Assembly: GCA_934552695.1 (NCBI GenBank)
Contig: CAKTER010000031.1
Location: 1-12,331 of the forward strand
Length of the DNA: 12,331 bases
Reading direction: 5' to 3'
DNA from: an uncultured Eubacteriales bacterium
Lineage (GTDB): Bacteria > Bacillota > Clostridia > Lachnospirales > Anaerotignaceae
Below, in pieces: positions 7,061 to 12,331 of this stretch; the stretch's first letter is position 1; every line of letters begins with the position of its first letter. The notes below the pieces were generated by a model that was not told the origin of the DNA, did not search any database, and saw nothing but the letters and a program-made list of their open reading frames with translations. The translations under genes were made by a program, and so were the position numbers.

Positions 7061-8557
7061 TTATAGTCCGTATTTTTGTTTGCGCCGGATGATGGAGGCC
7101 TGGCTGGTGCCTAAGGCGGCGGCGGCCTTATACGACGTGGGATATTGCTGTAGGGCGCAGCGCAGATATTCCTTTTCGCATTGGCCGACGAAATCCGACA
7201 GGGAGACCCCGGCGGCCAGAAGCTGCATCAGGCGGACGTCGGAAGAAATTTCCACAGCCGAAGCCGGGGATGGCAGCGGGGAAGCCGGCGGCGTTGCGGC
7301 CAGGGCGGCCGCAGGGGCGGGGAGGGAAGAGGCGGTAAAACCGGCGGGGCTGGTGGGCGGCCGGTTGCCGGAGCCGGATAAAACGGCTACGTTGGTAATC
7401 TCGATGACCTCGTCCAGGCTCATGACCACCGCCCGTTCCACAAAGTTTTTTAGCTGGCGGACGTTCCCCGGCCAGTCGTAATCCTCCATGTTTTTCAGGG
7501 TTTTTGGCGAAAATACCTTGTTTTTTCGGTGCTTTTGGCAAAAATGCCGCAAAAAGTGGTTGGCCAGCGGGATGATATCCTCTTTCCGCTCGCGCAGGGG
7601 CGGCAGGGCCATGGGGATGACGTTGAGCCGATAATATAGGTCCGGACGGAACAGCTTTTCGGCCATGAGCTGCTCCAGATTTTCGTTGGTGGCCGATACC
7701 AGCCGGAAGTTTACCCGGATGGTTTTGGCCGAGCCCAAATGCTGGATGGTTTTGGTTTCGATGGCCCGCAGCAGCTTGCCTTGCAGGTTCAGGGGCAGGG
7801 AATTGATCTCGTCCAAAAACAGGGTGCCGCCGTCGGCCTCCTCAAACAGCCCCCGTTTGCCGCCCGGAGCGGCCCCGGTAAAGGCGCCCCGCTCGTAGCC
7901 AAACAGCTCGGCCTCCAGCAGGTTTTCGGGCAGGGAGGCGCAGTTGATGACCACCAGCGGCCGTTTGGCCCGGCTGCCGGCCCGGTGGAGGTATTCGGCA
8001 ATGACCTCCTTCCCGGTGCCGGATTCCCCGGTAATGAGGACGGCGGAATCGACCCCGGCCACCATCCGGGCCATTTCCAGTACATTTTGCATGGCGGGGC
8101 TGACAGCGATAAGATCGGTGTCCTGAAACAGCATTTGGGCGTCCCGGGCCGAGGCCTGCGCTACGCCGCCGAGGCTGGCCTCGTAATAGAGCTGGTTTAG
8201 GTCGTCCAAGGGGCGGGTAATGGCCAAAATGTTTTGTACCTCGCCGGCCTCGTTAAAAATGGGGGTGGAAATCACCATTTGCCGGAAGGTGGTTTGGCCC
8301 AGGCCGTCTTGTCCGTATACGTCCTGAAACATGACGACCCGGCGCTTTTCCCGGTAGACCCGGTCGGAAATGCACACGTCGATGGTGCCATCCTCCAGCA
8401 GGCGGTACACATTCCAGCTGAGCAGGGTGTCCCGGGAGATATTCAGCTTTTGCAGGTAGGTGCTGTTGCCGAAAATGTAGTTGCCCCGATCGTCCAGCAC
8501 ATATACGCCGTCGGTCAGGTTATCGAGTACGGCTTCATAAAACCGGGAAAGCTCCAT
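7061..8557 (-). CDS. PAS-domain sigma-54-dependent transcriptional activator (enhancer-binding protein)
   Basis: This is a 498-residue activator that uses ATP hydrolysis to open sigma-54 RNA polymerase complexes. The N-terminal residues (about 1-120) form a PAS-type sensor (FYEAVLDNLTDGVYVLDDRGNYIFGN). The AAA+ domain, about 148-380, has Walker A GESGTGKE (177-184), the sigma-54 contact loop GAFTGA (224-229), Walker B GGTLFLDE (243-250) and the Arg-finger region FRPDLYYRLNV. An Ala/Pro/Ser-rich linker (about 395-436) leads to a Fis-type helix-turn-helix (about 452-498, ending SYKAAAALGTSQASIIRRKQKYGL). There is no receiver domain, so it is a one-component sensor; the ligand is unknown. The start at 8557 follows GGGAGGGG with 5 bases between; an in-frame ATG at 8608 has no good site. 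The two flanking units both have sigma-54 promoters, so these are its likely targets. Confidence 0.95.
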   Translation of the reverse strand: MELSRFYEAVLDNLTDGVYVLDDRGNYIFGNSTYLQKLNISRDTLLSWNVYRLLEDGTIDVCISDRVYREKRRVVMFQDVYGQDGLGQTTFRQMVISTPIFNEAGEVQNILAITRPLDDLNQLYYEASLGGVAQASARDAQMLFQDTDLIAVSPAMQNVLEMARMVAGVDSAVLITGESGTGKEVIAEYLHRAGSRAKRPLVVINCASLPENLLEAELFGYERGAFTGAAPGGKRGLFEEADGGTLFLDEINSLPLNLQGKLLRAIETKTIQHLGSAKTIRVNFRLVSATNENLEQLMAEKLFRPDLYYRLNVIPMALPPLRERKEDIIPLANHFLRHFCQKHRKNKVFSPKTLKNMEDYDWPGNVRQLKNFVERAVVMSLDEVIEITNVAVLSGSGNRPPTSPAGFTASSLPAPAAALAATPPASPLPSPASAVEISSDVRLMQLLAAGVSLSDFVGQCEKEYLRCALQQYPTSYKAAAALGTSQASIIRRKQKYGL

Positions 8558-8596
8558 GGCGTCCCCTCCCTTTTGAGCGGTTTTTGTTCTAAGGCC

Positions 8597-8605
8597 AGTA
8601 TACCA
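8597..8605 (-). promoter_or_regulatory. Extended -10 promoter of the activator gene
   Basis: On the - strand, TGGTATACT is an extended -10 element (TG-N-TATACT), with no convincing -35 element at 17 bases (GTGCTT). The predicted start is near 8590, giving a leader of roughly 33 bases. The element sits between the arms of an inverted repeat TTTTGT (8582-8587)/ACAAAA (8605-8610), which might allow autoregulation. Confidence 0.5.
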
Positions 8606-8647
8606 CAAAAGGGAAAAGAAAGCACCCCCCTTAGGAGGGAGGTTGTT

Positions 8648-8664
8648 TTGGCACGGAATTTGCT
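8648..8664 (+). promoter_or_regulatory. Sigma-54 (-24/-12) promoter of the ketopantoate-reductase-family gene
   Basis: TTGGCACGGAATTTGCT is a perfect match to the sigma-54 consensus TGGCACG-N4-TTGCT, with GG at 8650-8651 and GC at 8662-8663, ten bases apart. The predicted start is near 8675, about 50 bases before the ATG at 8726. It lies in the short region divergent from the sigma-54 activator gene. Confidence 0.92.
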
Positions 8665-8725
8665 GAAAATATTAAATGGACTTGCAACATGTTATTTTTT
8701 ATTTTTTAAAAGGAGGATGTGTACC

Positions 8726-9772
8726 ATGAAAATTGCAATTTTGGGCTGCGGCGCAATGGGAACCGTTTTGGGCGCCTACATGACCAAAAACGGATGCCCT
8801 GTGGAGCTGGTAGACAACTATCAGGCCCATGTGGACGCCATGAACGAAAAGGGCGCTCACATTGTAGGTATGGTAGACGAGGTTATCCCCGTCAAAGCGC
8901 TGACCCCCGACCAGATGGAAGGCATTTACGACATTGTGTTCCTGTTTACCAAGCAGACCGCTAACGCCGAGGTGCTGCCCAAGCTGCTGCCTCACCTGGG
9001 CCCCGACAGCACCGTTTGCACCCTGCAAAACGGCGTACCCGAGCCCTATGTAGCCAGCTATGTGGGCAAAGAGCGTACCGTAGGCGGTACCGTTCTGTGG
9101 GGCGCTACCTTCTGGGAGCCCGGCGTTTCCGAGCTGACCCAGGACATTACGAAGCAGGATCACCTGTTTGAGATTGGCGAGATCGATGGTACCATTGGGC
9201 CTCGGATTCGCAAGGTGGCCGAAGTTTTGGACTACATGGGCCACACCGCCATTTCCGACAAGCTGATGGATTCCCGCTGGGGCAAGCTTATCAACAACGC
9301 CTGCATGAGTGGGATGTCCGCCGCCTGCGGCTGCACCTTTGGTGAGGTTTTGGCCAACGACAAGGCCCGGGCCTGCCTGAGCTATCTGGGTTACGAGGTC
9401 AAAAAGTGCTGCGAGGCCGCCGGTCACACGCTGCCCGAGGTCATGCTCCACGACCAGTCTCCGGCGTCTCTGATTTTGGGGAGCCAGAAGGTGTTTGACG
9501 AAAGCCAGGATATGTTCTTAAAGATGTATGCCGGTATGGAAACCGCCAAGGCCAGCATGCTGCAAGACCTGGAAAAGGGCCGGATCACCGAGGTGAAGAT
9601 GATTAACGGCTACGTGTGCCAGACCGGTGACGAGCACGGCATTGACACCCCCTTTAACGATAAGGTGGTGGAGATTGTTACCGGCATCGAGCAGGGCAAG
9701 CTGCCGCTGGATATGTCCAACCTGGCGCTGTTCGACTCCTGCGAGTTCCCTTACGAGCTGTATAAGAAGTAA
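8726..9772 (+). CDS. Ketopantoate reductase (PanE/ApbA) family oxidoreductase
   Basis: This NAD(P)H-dependent 2-oxoacid reductase family protein has 348 residues. The N-terminal Rossmann motif is MKIAILGCGAMG (GxGxxG). Family residues are present: LQNG (N102), RWGKLINN (catalytic K187, N190/N191) and SMLQDLEKGRITEVKMINGYV, where E289 corresponds to the substrate-binding Glu of E. coli PanE; the usual Asp two residues later is Lys here. The ATG at 8726 follows AAGGAGG (8709-8715). Codon use differs from the neighbours: only 3 of 33 glycines use GGG. That fits high expression from the perfect sigma-54 promoter. Conditional sigma-54 control and no pan genes nearby argue against a housekeeping pantothenate role. 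The family also includes D-2-hydroxyacid dehydrogenases (Enterococcus D-mandelate dehydrogenase type), a plausible alternative. The substrate is unknown. Confidence 0.88.
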   Translation: MKIAILGCGAMGTVLGAYMTKNGCPVELVDNYQAHVDAMNEKGAHIVGMVDEVIPVKALTPDQMEGIYDIVFLFTKQTANAEVLPKLLPHLGPDSTVCTLQNGVPEPYVASYVGKERTVGGTVLWGATFWEPGVSELTQDITKQDHLFEIGEIDGTIGPRIRKVAEVLDYMGHTAISDKLMDSRWGKLINNACMSGMSAACGCTFGEVLANDKARACLSYLGYEVKKCCEAAGHTLPEVMLHDQSPASLILGSQKVFDESQDMFLKMYAGMETAKASMLQDLEKGRITEVKMINGYVCQTGDEHGIDTPFNDKVVEIVTGIEQGKLPLDMSNLALFDSCEFPYELYKK

Positions 9773-9837
9773 GGAAACAGGCGAGCTTTCCCCGGGAAAC
9801 CCCCGCTCTCCCGGGTGAAAATAAGTGCAACGGCAAG

Positions 9838-9869
9838 AAAAAGAGTGCAGAGAAATCTGCACTCTTTTT
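9838..9869. terminator. Strong intrinsic terminator, probably bidirectional
   Basis: A perfect 14-base-pair stem, AAAAAGAGTGCAGA with TCTGCACTCTTTTT, encloses a GAAA loop (9852-9855). Its A and T arms provide a T tract on either strand. It lies between the + strand oxidoreductase gene (stop at 9772) and the - strand methyltransferase gene (end at 9887), so it can stop both. Confidence 0.9.
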
Positions 9870-9886
9870 GTGTGGGTTGGCAATTT

Positions 9887-11023
9887 TTATTTTTTGGGAG
9901 GCCGGGGGCCGTAAAATTGATAGTAGTCTGTGCGGATGCCGCCGTTATACAGCTTCCGCTTGGCGTCGGCCTTTTTCCCAAACAGCTTTTCAAAGTTCTC
10001 CATGGCGGTCATCACATAGGCCGACCAGGTGGGGTCGGAGGCGGCCAGCCGTCCCAGGGCCCGGCACAGGTCCTCCACTTCCTGGAGTTCGCCCAGCCGG
10101 TCGCCGTAGGGGGGGTTAATCATTAAGCAGCCGTAGTGGCCGGGGAGGGTGGCCTCCTGACAGGGCTGCACCCGGAAATGGATACAGTCGTCCACCCCGG
10201 CCTTGGCGGCGTTGTCCTCTGCCAGGGCAATGGCGGCGGGGTCGATGTCGCCACCAAAAAGCTCCGGGTCGAAATCGTAGTCGATGGCGGCGTAGGCGGC
10301 GGCCCGGGCCTCCTTCCATACCCCAGGGGGCACCTGGGCCCAGCCCTCGGCGGCAAAGTGCCGGCTTAGCCCGGGGGCAATGTTCCGGGCAATGAGGGCG
10401 GCCTCGATGAGGATGGTGCCGCTGCCGCAGCAGGGGTCCATCAAAATCCGCTCCCGGTTCCAAAACGAAAGCTCCAGCAGGGCGGCGGCCAGCGTTTCCT
10501 TGAGAGGGGCGCTGAGGGCGTTTTCCCGGTAGCCCCGGCGGTGCAAGCCGCTGCCGCTGGTGTCGATGGCCAGCACGGCCTCGTCCTTCATCAGGTTCAC
10601 CGCGACGGTGTAGGCGGGGCCGGTTTCGTCAAACCAGGACACCTTATATTTTTGCTTCAGCTTTTCCACAATGGCCTTTTTAACAATGGACTGGCAGTCG
10701 GGCACCGAATGCAGGGTGGACTTGACGGATTTCCCAATCACGGTAAACTCCCCGTCTACCGGAATCCAATCCCCCCAGGGCAGGGCCCGGGTCTGTTCAA
10801 ACAGCTCATCGAAGGTGGTGGCCCGGAAGGCGCCGATTTTGACCCACACCCGTCCGGCGCAGCGCAGGTGCAGGTTGGCGGCGGCAATGGCCTCCGGCCC
10901 GCCGGTAAATTCCACCCGGCCGTCGATGGCCCGGGCGTTGGGGTAGCCCAGCCGGGCCAGCTCCCGCTTGACGCTGGCCTCCAGACCGCTGGCGGCGGTG
11001 GCAAATAAGTTAAAATTTTCCAT
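9887..11023 (-). CDS. THUMP-domain class I SAM-dependent rRNA methyltransferase (YpsC / RlmL type)
   Basis: This 378-residue protein matches B. subtilis YpsC and the N-terminal (RlmL) half of E. coli RlmKL, which methylates N2 of G2445 in 23S rRNA; the exact target here is inferred. A ferredoxin-like plus THUMP RNA-binding region covers about residues 1-160 (NLFATAASGLEASVKREL... at the start, VNLMKDEAVLAIDTSGSGLHRRGYR at its end). The Rossmann methyltransferase follows, with SAM motif DPCCGSGT (196-203), GGDIDPAA (acidic ribose-binding position) and the catalytic NPPYG (303-307). The start at 11023 is chosen because AAGGAG ends 5 bases before it; the in-frame upstream ATG at 11092 adds 23 non-conserved residues. 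It is divergent from tgt, another RNA-modification gene. Confidence 0.92.
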   Translation of the reverse strand: MENFNLFATAASGLEASVKRELARLGYPNARAIDGRVEFTGGPEAIAAANLHLRCAGRVWVKIGAFRATTFDELFEQTRALPWGDWIPVDGEFTVIGKSVKSTLHSVPDCQSIVKKAIVEKLKQKYKVSWFDETGPAYTVAVNLMKDEAVLAIDTSGSGLHRRGYRENALSAPLKETLAAALLELSFWNRERILMDPCCGSGTILIEAALIARNIAPGLSRHFAAEGWAQVPPGVWKEARAAAYAAIDYDFDPELFGGDIDPAAIALAEDNAAKAGVDDCIHFRVQPCQEATLPGHYGCLMINPPYGDRLGELQEVEDLCRALGRLAASDPTWSAYVMTAMENFEKLFGKKADAKRKLYNGGIRTDYYQFYGPRPPKK

Positions 11024-11071
11024 AGGTTCTCCTTTGACCGGCAAAGCCGGATACACGCATTCCTTTTTCCT

Positions 11072-11100
11072 AGTATAACACCTCCTTGCCAAAACCGCAA
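11072..11100 (-). promoter_or_regulatory. Sigma-A promoter of the rRNA methyltransferase gene
   Basis: On the - strand a TTGCGG (-35, 11100-11095) and TATACT (-10, 11077-11072) are separated by 17 bases. The predicted start is near 11065, about 42 bases before the ATG at 11023. The leader contains a small hairpin CCGGC-TTT-GCCGG (11038-11050). The -10 is good and the -35 weak. Confidence 0.55.
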
Positions 11101-11115
11101 AGGTTGTTGTAAGAT
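11086..11115 (+). promoter_or_regulatory. Possible sigma-A promoter of tgt
   Basis: TTGCCA (11086-11091) and TAAGAT (11110-11115) are separated by 18 bases. The predicted start is near 11122, about 36 bases before the tgt ATG. The match is moderate. It overlaps the divergent methyltransferase promoter, so polymerases may compete at this spot. Confidence 0.35.
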
Positions 11116-11157
11116 AACAGCAGACAGTCTGCCGGAGGCGGACGGGAGGAGGAAGCT

Positions 11158-12291
11158 ATGTACGAATTGCTAAAAACCGAGGGGCGGGCCAAACGGGGCC
11201 GGTTTACCACGCCTCACGGCGTAATAGAAACCCCGGTGTTTATGAACGTGGGGACGGCGGCGGCCATTAAAGGGGCGGTGGATACCACCGATTTGGAGGC
11301 CATCGGCTGTCAGGTGGAGCTTTCCAACACCTACCATTTGTCGCTGCGGCCCGGAGCCGATACGGTGTATGCTCTGGGGGGCGCCCGGAAAATGATGGAC
11401 TGGCAGGGGCCCATGCTGACGGATTCCGGCGGGTTTCAGGTGTTTTCGCTTTCGGCCATCCGGAAAATTACCGAGGAGGGGGTTCACTTTGCCTCCCATA
11501 TCGACGGGCGGCGTATTTTTATGGGGCCCGAGGAAAGCATGCAGATTCAGTCGAAGCTGGCCTCCACCATTGCCATGGCCTTTGACGAGTGCGTGGCCCT
11601 GCCGGCAGAGCGGCGGTATGTGGAGCAATCGGTGGCCCGGACCCAGCGCTGGCTGCTGCGGTGTATGAAAGAGATGAAGCGGCTGAACGAGCGGGAGGAG
11701 ACCCTGAACAAGCAGCAAATGCTGTTTGGCATCAATCAGGGGGGCGCCGACATTGAGCTGCGGGTGGAAAACGCCAAATTTTTGGCCGAGCAGGAGCTGG
11801 ACGGCTATGCCATCGGGGGCTTGGCCGTGGGGGAGACCAAGGAGGAAATGCACGCCGTTTTGGAAGCGGCGGTGCCGTATCTGCCCCAAAACAAGCCTAC
11901 GTATTTGATGGGCGTAGGCACCATCACCGATATTTTGGAGGGGGTAGAACGGGGCGTGGACTTTTTTGACTGCGTAATGCCCGCCCGGAACGGCCGCCAT
12001 GCCCATGTGTTTACCGACGGAGGCAAGCTAAACCTGTTGAACGCCAAATACGAGCGGGACGAGCGGCCCATTCAGGAGGGCTGCGGCTGCCCGGCCTGCC
12101 GCCGGTATACCCGGGCTTATATCCGCCACCTGTTTAAGGCCGGGGAAATGCTGGCTATGCGTTTATGCGTGCTGCACAACCTGTACTATTATAACCATAC
12201 CATGGCCGAGATCCGGCAGGCGTTGGACGAGGGCCGGTTTGCCGCTTATAAGCGCCAAAAGCTGGAGGGGTTTGCCCAGGGGAATTTGTGA
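11158..12291 (+). CDS. tgt: tRNA-guanine transglycosylase (queuine tRNA-ribosyltransferase)
   Basis: Tgt exchanges guanine-34 in GUN-anticodon tRNAs (Asp, Asn, His, Tyr) for the queuosine precursor preQ1. The 377-residue protein is full length for the bacterial family. The active-site Asp residues are visible in LTDSGGFQV (D89) and FDCVMPARNGRHAHVFT (D271, nucleophile). FGINQGG (190-196) and GYAIGGLAVGE (217-226) form the base-binding pocket. The zinc site GCGCPACRRYTRAYIRH gives C309, C311 and C314, with H340 in VLHNLYYY; the spacing is the same as in the Zymomonas enzyme. The ATG follows GGAGGAGG (11145-11152). It has its own divergent promoter region. The queuosine biosynthesis genes and the often linked yajC/secDF are not in the window; the latter could follow. 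Confidence 0.97.
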   Translation: MYELLKTEGRAKRGRFTTPHGVIETPVFMNVGTAAAIKGAVDTTDLEAIGCQVELSNTYHLSLRPGADTVYALGGARKMMDWQGPMLTDSGGFQVFSLSAIRKITEEGVHFASHIDGRRIFMGPEESMQIQSKLASTIAMAFDECVALPAERRYVEQSVARTQRWLLRCMKEMKRLNEREETLNKQQMLFGINQGGADIELRVENAKFLAEQELDGYAIGGLAVGETKEEMHAVLEAAVPYLPQNKPTYLMGVGTITDILEGVERGVDFFDCVMPARNGRHAHVFTDGGKLNLLNAKYERDERPIQEGCGCPACRRYTRAYIRHLFKAGEMLAMRLCVLHNLYYYNHTMAEIRQALDEGRFAAYKRQKLEGFAQGNL

Positions 12292-12297
12292 TTTGCC

Positions 12298-12326
12298 TTG
12301 ACGAACCGGGTGCAAGTTATTATAAT
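12298..12326 (+). promoter_or_regulatory. Near-consensus sigma-A promoter for a gene beyond the window
   Basis: TTGACG (12298-12303) and TATAAT (12321-12326) are separated by exactly 17 bases, one mismatch from the full consensus. It starts 6 bases after the tgt stop codon. The transcript would begin near 12333, just outside the window. There is no terminator hairpin between tgt and this element, so tgt transcripts may also read into the next gene. Confidence 0.8.
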
Positions 12327-12331
12327 AAACG

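Noticed and set aside
8234..8725. Upstream in-frame extension of the oxidoreductase gene by 164 codons.
   Set aside because: It runs antisense through the activator gene and the sigma-54 promoter; the ATG at 8726 has the ribosome binding site and the Rossmann motif begins there.
9787..9815. Palindromic TTTCCCCGGGAAA and a CCCGGG pair that could form a hairpin after the oxidoreductase gene.
   Set aside because: No T tract follows, and a much better terminator lies at 9838-9869; it may be chance in GC-rich sequence.
1..12331. Search for CRISPR arrays, insertion sequences, tRNA/rRNA genes, phage genes or toxin-antitoxin pairs.
   Set aside because: No regular repeat-spacer pattern, transposase, RNA gene or phage-like reading frame was seen; apart from the sigma-54 block the content is ordinary chromosomal genes.

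Overview
The window is GC-rich bacterial chromosome with tightly packed genes, strong AGGAGG-type ribosome binding sites and operon junctions that overlap by 1 to 4 bases. The gene set (mutS-mutL-miaA followed by a YnbB-type PLP enzyme, an endonuclease-type MutL, a sporulation-clade D-Ala-D-Ala carboxypeptidase, a YpsC/RlmL-type methyltransferase and tgt) suggests a high-GC Clostridia, probably in or near the Oscillospiraceae. That placement is inference. No stretch longer than 300 bases lacks a gene.

Region 1 (1-6061, + strand) is one probable operon: the C-terminal end of mutS (cut by the window edge), mutL, miaA, a YnbB-type methionine gamma-lyase-family protein and a DacF-like penicillin-binding protein. 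It ends at a bidirectional hairpin terminator (6161-6186).

Region 2 (about 6200-9870) is the most interesting part and looks like a self-contained sigma-54 regulon. In the centre, on the - strand, is a PAS-containing sigma-54 enhancer-binding activator (7061-8557). On each side is a transcription unit with a near-perfect -24/-12 promoter. To the left (- strand) there is an unrecognised 36-residue small ORF followed by a MaoC-type (R)-enoyl-CoA hydratase; about 20-bp-phased AT-rich repeats lie upstream of their promoter, where enhancer sites are expected. To the right (+ strand) is a ketopantoate-reductase-family NAD(P)-dependent oxidoreductase whose codon use suggests high expression. A shared metabolic role, such as 2-oxo/2-hydroxy acid or acyl-CoA fermentation, is plausible but unproven. 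A strong hairpin terminator (9838-9869) closes the region.

Region 3 (9887-12331) holds two divergent RNA-modification genes: a THUMP/methyltransferase for rRNA (- strand) and tgt, tRNA-guanine transglycosylase (+ strand), with promoter-like elements that overlap between them. Immediately after tgt is a near-consensus sigma-A promoter (TTGACG-17-TATAAT) for a gene beyond the window.
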